Shown: positions 23,403 to 33,760 of the stretch, one piece after another
Numbering within the stretch: the stretch's first letter is position 1
How the letters are laid out: each line of letters begins with the position of its first letter
Origin: Echinometra lucunter
Taxonomy: Eukaryota; Echinodermata; Echinoidea; Camarodonta; Echinometridae
Direction of reading: 5' to 3'
Assembly: GCA_029962745.1 (NCBI GenBank)
Contig: CM057165.1
Span: 258,990 to 322,989, forward strand
Length of the DNA stretch: 64,000 nt
Made by a program: the position numbers and the translations under genes
Notes under the pieces: model-generated
Told to the model about the DNA's origin: nothing
Databases searched by the model: none
The model's input: only the letters and a program-made list of their open reading frames with translations

Positions 23403-25080
23403 CACGGGCGTCGCTAAAGGGGGGTGTGGGGGGTGTGACACCCCCCACTCAAAATTCTTGTCGGCAAATTCACGATCGCTGTCGGCAAAAAAAAAAAAAA
23501 GGAGATAGAGAGAGAGAGAGAGAGAGAAAAGAGAGGGAAGAGGAAGGAGGAAAAAAAAAGGAAAAAAGAGGAGTAAGGAGTCATATTCGGCTTATTTACT
23601 TGTGCATTTTGACGACGAAATAATACTGGTACCATGAAAGAGAGTGTATATTTTTCCTTGCTTGCTGCGCTCGCTTGTATTATATTTAGATACAGGATGT
23701 TTTCGGAAAGCAAACACATTCGGCTAGTGAGATGAACACTAGATAATCTAGATATCTTCAGGCCCATCATGTATTTTGATAAAGAAGTATTACTTCTACC
23801 ATAAAAAGGGTATGTAATATTTTCCTAGCTCGCTGCACACGCTCGTATTATATTCAGATACAGGATGTTTTCGGAAAGCAAACATATTCGGCAAATGAGA
23901 TGAACACAAATATACAATTTAGATAAATTATCTTTAGGCCCATCATGTATTTTGATGAAGAATTATTACTTCTACCATGAAAAGAGTATGTATATTTTCC
24001 TTGTTCGCTGCGCTCGCTCGTGTAATATTTATATATAGGATGGTCTTAAAAGCAAATAAATTAGGTAGGAGATGTGACCAAATATATCAAAATAGGTACC
24101 TTAAAGGCCAATCGTGTATTTTGATGAAGAACTTTCACTTCTACCATGAAAAGGATTATGAATTTTTCCTCGCTCGCTACGCTCGCGCATATAATATTCA
24201 GATACAAGATGGATTGAGGAAAGCAAACAAATTTTGCAAGCTATAGGCCCATCATGTATATTGATGAAGAATTATCACCTACCAAAAAATAGAGTATATA
24301 TATTTCTCCTCGCTTGCTGCGCTAATAATAATATTTAGATACAGGATAGTCTTTGAAAGCAAATGAATAAGATAAGAGAGGTGACCAAAATCAAGATATC
24401 CAAAAGGCCCATCATGCATTCTTTTTATGAAGAACTTTCACTTCTATCATGCAAAGGAGTAAATATGTATTTTTCCTCGCTCGCTAGGCTCGCTCGTACA
24501 ATAATCAGATACAAGATAGATTTGGGAAAGCAAACGAATTCGACAAGTGAGGTGACCAAGTGTACCTGTATAAGTTAGATATCGCATAGTTAATACCATC
24601 GTGTATTTTGATAAAGAATTGTCACTTCTACTATGAAAAATAGATTTTTTCCTCGCTCGCTGCGCTAGCTCGTATAATATTAAGATTTAGGATGGTCTTT
24701 GAAACCGAATGAATCAGCTAGGCCAGAGAGGTGACCAAATATAATTAATTTAGATATCTTTAAGCCCACCATGTAGTTTGATGAAGAACGATCACTTAAG
24801 TACGTAAGAGAGTGTATATTTTTCCTCGCTCGCTGCGCTCGCTTGTATTATATTTAGATACAGGATGTTTTCGGAAAACAAACACATTCGGCAAGTGAGG
24901 TGAACAAAATATAGTTCAAAAGGAAAATATGATAGAGGTGCACAATTGAACATGCCTCAATGGGCTTTATACGGCTGAATTTATCGACGTTGGTCGTCGG
25001 CAATCGGTGGCATTATTTGTCGGCAATCTGGCCTCTACACCCCCCCCCATTCAAAATACCGTAGTCTAGCGACGCCCCTG
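23403..25080. mobile_element. hAT-type nonautonomous element with internal satellite (1.68 kb)
   Basis: The ends CACGGGCGTCGCTA and TAGCGACGCCCCTG are inverted repeats with one mismatch. Flanking 8 bp repeats are GTAGTAGC (23395-23402) and GTCGTAGC (25081-25088), as in hAT elements. The interior is about eight tandem units of roughly 170 bp, each with a CTCGCTCGCTGCGCTCGCTCG-like block (near 23658, 23826, 24000, 24169, 24309, 24477, 24651 and 24825). Each unit also carries CTTCTACCATGAAAA and GGCCCATCATGTATTTTGAT. No transposase is found. It shares interior and end style with the element at 52000-53491. Confidence 0.7.
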
Positions 25081-25088
25081 GTCGTAGC

Positions 25089-26340
25089 TTGTGGACAGTG
25101 CACATCGATCATTCTGAAATTATATTTGGTTCACACTTCATTTCATCATGCCAACAAACCAGTGGCGTACCGTGGTCAACACATGAGGGGGGGGGGGGGG
25201 GGGCACGGAGTGGAAAAGTGTGTGCGGTTGTGCGTGTGTATGTAATATGTATAATGTTATTTATATCATAATAAAAACAGTAATTTCGAAACAAGGTGTC
25301 TTCAGGGACGTGAAGTGTTTTTTAATTTGGGGAAAATGACATATCTTCCTAGATACCACCCTGGATTTTTTTGTTTTCAAATTTATTTGCAATTAAAGAC
25401 GTGTTATTTTGGTATCAAAATACATTATAGGACAACAATAGGCCCCTTTAATATTTCAATCATACATATCTGGTCACCTCGCTACCATTGACTCTATTTT
25501 AGCACGTCCCTAGTCTACTCTTTACCGTCCGAAATCACCATGTTTCTAACTATTACGAGCCAGCGAAGCGAGCGAGGAAACACACACTCTTTTTGATGGT
25601 AGAAGTAGTAACCCCTTCAGCAAATTACATTGTGAGCATATGAAACATTCTAAATTATTTATTCTGTCACCTCACTCGCCTAATTCTTTTGCTTTCAAAT
25701 ACCATTAAACAATTATTTAAAGAGTGAGCCCAGGGAGTGAGGATAACTATTCGCTTTTTTCGTTGTAGAAGTGTTATTTCTTCATCGATATACATTATAG
25801 GCCTATAAAATATCTGAATAATCTATTCGTACGCTTGTCCATCTTCCCAACAGCCATAAAGTCTGAAAACCGGTAACATTGCGCTCAAGTAACGATGAAA
25901 ATGGCAAGAGACCGCCAGAGTAACATATGAGTACCGCCAATCGCGATAGGAAGCTGGCCGTTTCAAACTTTCAACAAGTCCAAAATTTAAAAACGGCTTG
26001 TGCCGTCTGCCAACGTCTAGATAGTCTGTAAACCAGGAGAAGACCGAATTCAGAAAATTCAATAAACGTACGCATTCATTTCTCAGACGGAATCTGTAAA
26101 CGGTAGAGTGGGACAGAGCCTTTACACACTTCTCAAAAATATCAGTATATATTATATGGAAAATTTTTCGTGGCTACTTCAAAAAAGAAACAACAATTTC
26201 AACGGTTTTTGATAAATGGTTGCGTAAGTTGCGTTCATGGCACCTGTCGCGTTAATTTAGCAGCTAAACAATATTTTTGTTGTTGTCGTTGAACTGGGTT
26301 TTTACAGACGTGTATCATTCAAATATGATAATTTACATCT
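25089..26340. other. Transposon debris, no gene
   Basis: A possible isolated hAT end, CAGTGGCGTACCGTGG, begins at 25160; no partner end is found. About 25550-25810 carries an inverted fragment of the satellite-bearing hAT family (CCAGCGAAGCGAGCGAGGAAA). A poly-G run lies at 25187-25203. Beyond that nothing is recognised up to 26340. Confidence 0.45.
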
Positions 26341-26364
26341 GGAACCAACCTTTAAACGTCACCA

Positions 26365-26486
26365 TCCGAAAGACGTGGCAAATGTAGATTCACATCTTGC
26401 TAAAGGACATTAGTGCCGTGGCAGGGATTCAAACCTCAGACCTTGTGGTTCAAAGTCCGGAGACTTATCCACTGAACCACAACATC
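26365..26486 (-). repeat. tRNA-derived SINE, tRNA-Gln-like head
   Basis: On the minus strand GTGGTTCAGTGGATAAGTC resembles a tRNA A-box region, GGACTTTGAACC an anticodon arm with TTG anticodon, and GGTTTGAATCC a B box. These are followed by a GCCACGGCACTAATGTCCTT body. The arrangement fits a tRNA-derived SINE rather than a working tRNA gene, because the acceptor stem does not pair well. A much older related fragment may lie in units A and B near 11080-11140. Confidence 0.6.
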
Positions 26487-26805
26487 ATAACTTTTTCAAA
26501 AGTTATAATATCTTCAAACGGTAAAAACAAGAAAGACGACATCTTTTAGAATGTTTCGGGGGATGTCGACATTAAATGTCATAAAGAAGATAATGTGTCA
26601 AAAGAATACATGTAGATGACCTGAATGTCATTTTGACAAAGTGGCACTTTGATGACCTCACGATGACCTGATGAACTTAAAAAATATTAAGGTCTGGGAA
26701 GGAGACTAACATCACAGATACAGGAAGATTTGATTTTTAGTATCTAGCAAAGTAAACCCTAGGGGTGCAATACACGTTGAATCATATTGGCAATAAGGTT
26801 GCGCA

Positions 26806-27358
26806 CCCGGGGGGGGGGGGCACTCAGTATATAATGCGTGGTCGGTATGTGCCACGGAGAAGACCCCCATTTTTACACTCAAATTTCCGTTCCAAAGCAT
26901 AGTATTTTTATCTTATTGAGAAAAAGAACAAAGAAAGCCGTTCCAAAGCATAGCATTTTCTTCTTATCGAGAAAAAAGAAGAAAGAAATCCGTTCCAAAA
27001 CTTCGCATATTTTTCGTTACGCCGTTCCGGCCGCATTGATCCGCTACAATGAGCTGCATTTTTGGTGAAAAGCGGCCCGCAGAGCGCTGTCCGACCATCG
27101 CCTCTGCGCAAGCGCACCCGGTGCCCGTGCCGCCGGGCTAGCTGCATGCATGTATGCCCGTTCCATACGGATACATACGCACTCACACGCAGGCGAACCG
27201 TTCCAAAGACCCCCGTTTTCACAAACATTTGTAGTTCCGAAGCCCGTTCCGAAGACCCTCCTTTTCACAATAAGCTTGTTCCAAAGCCCCCGTTTTTAGT
27301 CTCGCCCACGGCACATACCTACCACTTTTGGGGTCGAGTACCCCCCCCCCCCCCCGGA
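26806..27358. mobile_element. hAT MITE nested in repeat R1, 8 bp duplication GTTGCGCA
   Basis: A 553 bp element starting CCCGGGGGGGGGGG and ending in the inverse CCCCCCCCCCGGA. Long imperfect inverted ends contain GGTCGGTATGTGCCACGG / GTAGGTATGTGCCGTGG. GTTGCGCA flanks it exactly (26798-26805 and 27359-27366). Repeats R2 and R3 show the uninterrupted host sequence (GTTGCACATAAACTACTG). The interior has several CCGTTCCAAAG motifs and no transposase. Confidence 0.75.
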
Positions 27359-27498
27359 GTTGCGCATAAGCTACTGTACATGTGCATTGCAATAGACATA
27401 ACAGGCAAAATAATGCAGTTATTGCAAGGTTTGTAATTGCAAAAGTAGTCAAAGATGACGGTAATCTAAAAGGATAAAAAAAAAAAAAAAAAATGACT

Positions 27499-27572
27499 CT
27501 GTTGTCGCCGGGACTCGAACCGGGGACCTCGAGCATGTGAGGTAAGTGCTTTACCGATACCGAAAATATGGC
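27499..27572 (-). repeat. tRNA-Val(CAC)-like block in repeat R1
   Basis: Minus strand: an ACCTCACATGC anticodon arm, then GGTCCCCGGTTCGAGTCC with a perfect B box (GGTTCGAGTCC). The D arm is degenerate and the block sits inside a dispersed repeat, so it is tRNA-derived rather than a functional tRNA gene. Confidence 0.55.
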
Positions 27573-28262
27573 CCACAGACTTTCTTAACGAGCTATGGCG
27601 GATTTTAAACTTTTTACACTATTCTGCCTATTGGCGCACGCACAGAATTTGAACTTTGACGCGCGCATACGACCTTATGGTATGTTAAAATCAATTCTAA
27701 ATGGATGGAAATTGCAAAACAATTGAAAAAACAGCGTTTTTACGTCATTTACTACTTGCGCACGCGCAAAACGTGCACGCAGGTGCTTACGCGAGACGCG
27801 CAGAAATTTTTTAAATGCTTAGAATGGCCTGAAAACGTGTGCAAAATGAATTTGAGATGATTCTGAGCCTTTTTAAAATTTGCATACGCATTGACGAGCA
27901 GACGTACGCGTACGTGCCCATTTAAGAAGATGGAATTGTTTAGATTAATATGAATATTTATCATGCCAAATATGAACTAAGAATGACATTTCGTTATGAA
28001 GATATGACCATGACAAGATATTTACAAAATGGCCCCTGGATGACGTCACAATGACCCAATGACCTTGAAAAGGGAGGTTTTCATGTCCTTGATAGGCGGG
28101 ATGAATGATGAGAATTTCATGAAAATTGAATGAGCCAATTTTGAGAAATCACGCGGACAAGAAGAAATAAAATAAAAATATGAAAAAGAAAAATATGAAG
28201 AAAAATCAAGAAAATTCCAACAAAATTAAAAGGTGATCTGTCATAAGTGACAGACCACCTAA

Positions 28263-28586
28263 AAAGCCAATTGTCAAAAGTCTACAGCATATCGTACATG
28301 TACAAGCCAGCGGCATAGCCAGGCCTTGACCTTCTTTATTTAACTATAGACCCTAATGTAGAGTGTAGTATTACGGGCCTGGGCCTCGTACCAGCCTATG
28401 CATGCACAGCCAGAGCTTATCTGTTACATACATGGCAGTATGCAGTAGAGTACAAAGATCATAAAGCACAGACCACGAGCTAGCTACATGTAGCTGATCG
28501 AAAATTGTGTCGAGTTGCACGTTGAATAGCAGAGATTTTAGTGGCAATACTGAAGGAATATACACCGCTCCGTATTTTCATCATAT
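28263..28586. other. Unannotated spacer
   Basis: No gene, repeat end or RNA that I can support. Confidence 0.3.
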
Positions 28587-28671
28587 TTAGGGTTAGGATT
28601 GGGATTAGGATTAGGGTTAGGATTGGGATTAGGATTAAGGTTAGGATTAGGGTTGTTAGGGTTAGGATTAT
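28587..28671. repeat. Degenerate telomere-like tract (TTAGGG / TTAGGATT)
   Basis: About 85 bp of TTAGGG, TTAGGATTGGGA and TTAGGATTAGGG units. TTAGGG is the metazoan telomere repeat. The mix of 6 bp and longer units and the unique sequence on both sides indicate an interstitial, decayed tract or a minisatellite. Confidence 0.7.
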
Positions 28672-29214
28672 GTTGGAAGGGATGTGAAACAATACCATTC
28701 TAGGATAGTGCATGAAGTGGTTCCTATAAATTCTAGATCCAGAATCTACTCTTGCTGATGACAATGAATTGTGCAAATGAGTAGGTATAAGTAGATACCA
28801 GTTAACAAAACTTGTTTCAATTCCGATTCCAGTTTGCCAAGAACCTATCATTAATTTAAAAAAAAAAGGAATTACGCATTCGCGTGCTTATACATGCACG
28901 CAGCGGCCCCAAAAGGCTCAGGCTCAGTTCAGGGTCATACAAGGACAGACTCAAAGGCAAAGGTGAGGGCTAGCCTGTGTTCGCTGTTCGGCAGCTAAGC
29001 AGTCAAATTCTATAATGTAAAAAAAAAAGAACTGATATTTCCACACCTTTTCCTAGAATTTTGCCAATTATTCTGGTGTTTTTTACAGGTCTCAAAGTCA
29101 AATATGTGAAATGGGGGAAAACACAAGAATCTGTTGTCATCTACAAAAGTAGATTCTGGGTCTAGAATATATAACTCTAAGGCCAATGAAAACAGTACAG
29201 AAAAAAATTAGAAA
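28672..29214. other. Unannotated spacer
   Basis: AT-rich with short poly-A runs (28859 and 29020). No supported gene or mobile element. Confidence 0.3.
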
Positions 29215-30110
29215 CAGGGGCCTGTTTCTCGAAACCATCATGAGGGCAGTTCCAGGTGTTACGGATATTACACTTTTGCAACTTCAAAAGGTCATTAAGA
29301 TAATACCACTTTTTATTTGGAACTCATGTGATGGAATCATGCACAAAACACCCTTGATTATATAATAGTGAAAGTTTCAGTCCATTTCAGTACAGCATGT
29401 GGTAGTTATAACATGTTATGTTTCGTTACCGACACTACATTTCTTGTCCAACAAATCTAATGTCCGTAAGGAAAACATATCATGCCATAACTACCACATG
29501 CTGTACTGAAATGGACTGAAACTTTCACTGCTAAGGATCAAGGAATTTTTTTGTGTGATTCAGGGAAAAAAATTATTATATTTTTACCGGGGCTACTTTT
29601 TGAGCTCACTGGCCCAAATTTTCTACATTGTATTACGGTTTACATTGCAACCTATGAGAATTTCAGGGACTCTTTTTTAGTTTTCCAGGGCTCTTTTGGC
29701 ATTTTGGGGGAAAATTCGCCCGAAGCCCTCATATATTTTTTCCCTGGGGCCCGTTGCATAAAACTTTTGCCGGAGTTTTTTATGGCAAAATTTGAGGAAA
29801 CTACGGCAAAAAAATATTGCCTTAGTTTTCCAGTACATAACAATTTGCCAGATTTTTTTTTGCCAGAAAAAAAGTCTGGCAAAAGTTTTATGCAACAGGC
29901 CCCAGGTGTGATTGCATCTTATCAGTCTGCATGATAAAGCGGTTTTATCTTCATGACCTTTTGAAGTTGCAAAAATCGTCCGAAAAGTCCGTAATGCTGG
30001 AACTGCCCATAAGTCAACTTCTTGACTAAGATTGCCACTAGTTGGCTTGTTGTCCGCTACGTTTTTCACCAAGCTGTCTTTACCAAGATCAATGCCAACT
30101 TCCAGACTAA
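29215..30110. mobile_element. Long palindromic element, right arm interrupted
   Basis: The left arm (about 29248-29440) and right arm (about 29480-29560 plus 29914-30010) are inverse copies. GTGAAAGTTTCAGTCCATTT (29370) mirrors AAATGGACTGAAACTTTCAC (29509), and GCAACTTCAAAAGGTCAT (29279) mirrors ATGACCTTTTGAAGTTGC (29953). The outer sequence starts GGGGCCTGTTTCTCGAAACC. The right tail (30030-30110, TTTTTCACCAAGCTGTCTTT) resembles 46620-46660. It is noncoding. Confidence 0.6.
29561..29905. mobile_element. Composite insertion in the palindrome, 8 bp duplication GTGTGATT
   Basis: GTGTGATT occurs at 29553-29560 and 29906-29913. The other palindrome arm shows the site unoccupied. The left part (29561-29746) is the CAGGGAAAA-ended hAT MITE also found at 4880 and 13973. 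The right part (29743-29906) is a foldback with CCTGGGGCCCGTTGCATAAA and its inverse, TTTATGCAACAGGCCCCAGG. The second element apparently sits at the very end of the first. Confidence 0.6.
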
Positions 30111-31715
30111 GAACTTATGACGCCCTGACCCTGTCGTATCTTTTTTAGTCGAATGTACCGCCATCAATTTGGTAGATTATGGCTGGCCAAAATGGAAGCT
30201 ACATAGATAAATAATTCAGATCTATCTTTTCTACAGCTTCCTGATAATCAGTCATTCATCCTTGCTTATGTATGAATATTATATTTCATATGTTTCATAA
30301 TACTAGTATGAAATGATCTGCAAAAAAGGTTTCCTAGGAGGGTTTCGTGATTGTGACATATCACAAAAGAATGCAATTTTGCCATGTCAGGCAAGGCATA
30401 GTCAATGGGACAGTATGTAGTTTTCAGACCAATATTATTTATTTAAAGATTATAAGTCGTATCGTAGATTTTTACTCAAAATATTTTTATGACACATATT
30501 TTAGCTTGTAATTTGCCCAAATTTTGCATATCAATGTTTTGGTCAAGCCATGACGCTTGATAAAGCTTTTATTGCCTCCTCTTTTAAAGATCATAAATGG
30601 GCAAACCCGGAGAATAGGGGCTGGAACGCACATACTGTATTCACTTGTGTGCAAATGCAGCCAAGCGGAAGTGGCAGTGGGGGCGATCTGCACAAGATTA
30701 AGCGGTGAAACATTTGTGAGTTTGATAATATTTCTGGCCAAAATCAAAATGATTTTCATCCAATAACCGAAAATCCAAAAGCCGAGAGGACAATGTAATA
30801 TAACAGAAGATAATTACCCGATGAAAACATATTTGAAAGTCATTTTGCACTCGATTATGGACTTGTCATATATCTTGAGTTTTGGCAATATCTAATCTCT
30901 GCACTGTATAAATGGCACGCACGCCACGCCACAAGATGTTTAGCTAGTATGCTCTTTGTGAAACGGTTTAGGGCCATCAGAGCCATCTCCATTGTTGTTG
31001 GACAAAGATATGACTAACTTGGCATTGGTTTCAAGAAATGGGCCCCAGGTTTCCATGTTCCGACACCTATTTCAACAGTGTTCAATATTTCTTTGTGATT
31101 TCATATTTCTTAACGTTAAATTGGGTTTAGATCTAGTCTCCTGCGTATGTGCACTAGCAGTGCAGAACCAGTACATTTTGTTCAATCTAAAGGCAAGAGA
31201 AATGGTATCTATTATTTTTCTTTACAACAGCATCCGGACACACGACCTCCCCCCCCCCCCCCCCCCCCCCCCCCGCCATATCCCATCATCAGTCATCATA
31301 ACCGGCGCAGCCTGCTACAGATCATGATCATGCATCTCTCACCTCACAGTCACACTACTCACTCATTGGCAATGTAGCACTAGAGTAAATGCTCTGGTGT
31401 GCGGCCGCTTAAAGGGAATTTGCTGATTATATTTATCAATCAAAGACTCGCACATAGTTCAATACCATCAATGCAGAGTCCAAATACTTGCTTATTAAAA
31501 AGTTCTAAGGCAAAATTAAAATTATTGACCAATTACGTGGTCAGTAGTGTCCATTTTCATAACAGTCTTGGGGTCCTGTGTGCAGCCACCTATCATTAGG
31601 CGAGCATTTAGCACCGTATTTGTGACTAATGTAGGCCCCTACACCTAAACATTAAAAATTAATATTATGGGTGGGCTATAAAATGGTGATGTTTCAAATC
31701 AATTTAGGCTCATGC
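30111..31715. other. Spacer with a long poly-C run, no gene
   Basis: A poly-C tract lies at about 31247-31274. Otherwise the sequence is not recognised on either strand. Open frames here are short, and those overlapping the C run encode only proline. Confidence 0.35.
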
Positions 31716-32350
31716 TACATGTAATTTGATGCAGTTTGATCTCCTGAGTACTTTGACACCAATTTTGTGAAAATTGGCCAAAAAATGAAAAGGTGCCACC
31801 TAAAACACTGATTGGGGGGGGGGGGGGGGTCTGGAAATCACCATGCTGCATTGGTTATTTTCATAACTTTGCCATTTTGCAACCAATTTCAACCACTTTT
31901 GTGTTATTCCCTAAGTTTTCTTGGTCAAATTATTCATTTACATGTACAGGTATAATAATAAAATTGACCTTAGGGAGCAGCTTAAATGTAAAATGACGTT
32001 TTGTCATTTTAAATCATTTTTCTCACTGTACATGAAACCAGAAGTTTAAAGTATCGCTCGCAGGAAAACAATATTTCACTCATCTTGAATGTGATTGTCA
32101 AATTTGATGCAGTTTGATCTCATGAGTATTTTAACCCAAATTTTGCGAAAATTGGCCAAAAATGAGGTGCTGCCCCAAAAAATGTTGGGAGGGGGATCTG
32201 AGGGGGTCTGAAAAATCACCATTCTGCATAGGCTATTTTCATAACTTCACCATTTTGCAACCAATTTGAACCATTTTTGTGTCATTTCCTAGCTTTTCTT
32301 GGACAAAGCATTCATTTAAAATGATAAACTTGACCTCAGGGAGCAGCTTT
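31716..32350. repeat. Two diverged direct repeats, about 265 bp each
   Basis: AATTTGATGCAGTTTGATCT starts both copies (31721 and 32101). Both continue through AAAATTGGCCAAAAA, CATAACTT..CCATTTTGCAACC and GGGAGCAGCTT, ending near 31985 and 32350. The period is about 375 bp. The family is not recognised. It is noncoding. Confidence 0.6.
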
Positions 32351-33760
32351 AATGCATTTCTTACTCAATTAGAACTGGTTTATGAACAATATGCTGTTTC
32401 ATGATGCGGTTTTTTTTTTTTTTTTTTGCATTTGTTGTAAAAACCGTATTAGAGGAGTAGGCATATCCTATTATCCTTTTACAGGTCCAAAAATTTCATT
32501 ACAAGTAAAAAAAAAAAAAAAAAAAAAAGGTTTTCAGCCCATCGGGTAATCGCGTCAGGCCGTGTAATCGCGTAACACGACATTTCGTGAAAACAGCCCA
32601 CTTGATTTGTGAAAGGTCGGGTCTACCATTTGAGAAATATGCATCTTAAATCTACGAACGGCTGGAATCAAAGAGTGAAAGTTACCCGACGCTTCATAAA
32701 AATAATACAACAAAAATATGAATAGTCGCGTCCCCTTGTGTACAAATAAATACGACAAAAACGGCTTGAATGAAAGTTAACAGTCTATCCACACAAAGTC
32801 AGGATTTTTAGGAAAAGTTAAGAGGGGCTCGAGTACAATTTAAATTTCGCTAATTTGTCAAAAAATGCAATTTATTCACTAATACGTTCTACCATTGTGG
32901 CGAATCTGCGTTAAATTCTTCACATTTTTAAAGAACTGTCCTGAGTTGTATGTCATGACATTATGTGCAAAAAAACTCGCGCACTTCGTAATTTTTTTCA
33001 CTGTCGGCAGTTCACGCATTGTGCTAAGCACGCAATATCTTGCCCAGACTTTCGGGCGGATTGCCGATGATTGTAAATGAAATGCAATCAGTTTATAGTG
33101 ATATGAGATTGAACGTATATCCCACTGCTGCAGTGTGTTTGTGTGTTGACGAATCGGTTATTGTAGTTACATGATGTAGCTGTACGTGTGAAGCAAGGCA
33201 GGCTGCGCCGCGGCGCGGCGCGCCGGGGCCTGACATTGGCTCAAAATATAGGGACGGCCTTTTGGGGGCATCTATGACTGTATGTAACTTACAGTTTAGC
33301 TCAGATTCCGAAGACTGATAAGCAAGCATAATGAGAGGGGGTATGATTTAACTCTTTGCCTGCTTAATTAATTCTGAGGGGATGATAGTGACAATCTGAC
33401 AATTGTTCTTTAGAATTTGCTTTAAACTCTGCTTTCCTTAGAGCAGTATTGATGCAGGTCATTATTCTTCAGATATCACTTAAGCACACTAGCTGGGTAT
33501 TATTTTTTCTGGTACCATGGTAAAGGAGAAAACTAATCATTATGATTGTTCAATTTAATTGTATGATTGTGCCAATAGTTGACAGAATCTTGCAAATAGT
33601 TAATCATGCTTCTACTCCCTGATTGTACATACAGACTATAGACTAAGAAAAAAAATCTGTGTTGAGAGGTAGCTCTAAGCACCCCATTCATTATCTGTTT
33701 TGACTTTGTTCATCAGATACCTATATAGGTTGAAACTTGAGGCTGCATTTATGTCTGCAG
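32351..33760. other. Spacer with a GC-rich island near 33205-33230
   Basis: Poly-T at 32411-32427 and poly-A at 32506-32528. The stretch CTGCGCCGCGGCGCGGCGCG near 33203-33222 is unusual in this AT-rich window and could mark a promoter or a transposon piece. No exon is proposed. Confidence 0.3.

Larger units (their letters stand above)
26690..28262. repeat. Long dispersed repeat with tRNA-Val-like block, copy R1
   Basis: Homologous to 35480-36168 (R2), 47160-47440 (R3) and 56090-57240 (R4). In order it contains GGAGACTAAC, TTGCGCATAA...CTACTG, GCAATAGACATAACAGGCAAA, a poly-A/T tract, a tRNA-like block and a CpG-rich segment with ACGCGCGC. At 28231-28262 there is a terminal hairpin, GGTGATCTGTCA / TGACAGACCACCT. 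The final GACAGACCACCTAA is the inverse of TTAGGTGGTCTGTC at the start of R2, suggesting a DNA transposon with inverted ends. It is split by a hAT MITE at 26806-27358. Confidence 0.55.

Noticed and set aside
27062..27436. 124-codon open frame on the + strand
   Set aside because: Lies within the hAT MITE and repeat R1; composition follows repeated CCGTTCCAAAG motifs. It is not a gene.
27499..27572. Functional tRNA-Val gene
   Set aside because: B box and anticodon arm are good, but the D arm is degenerate and the block recurs inside a dispersed repeat with mutations (35851, 56191).
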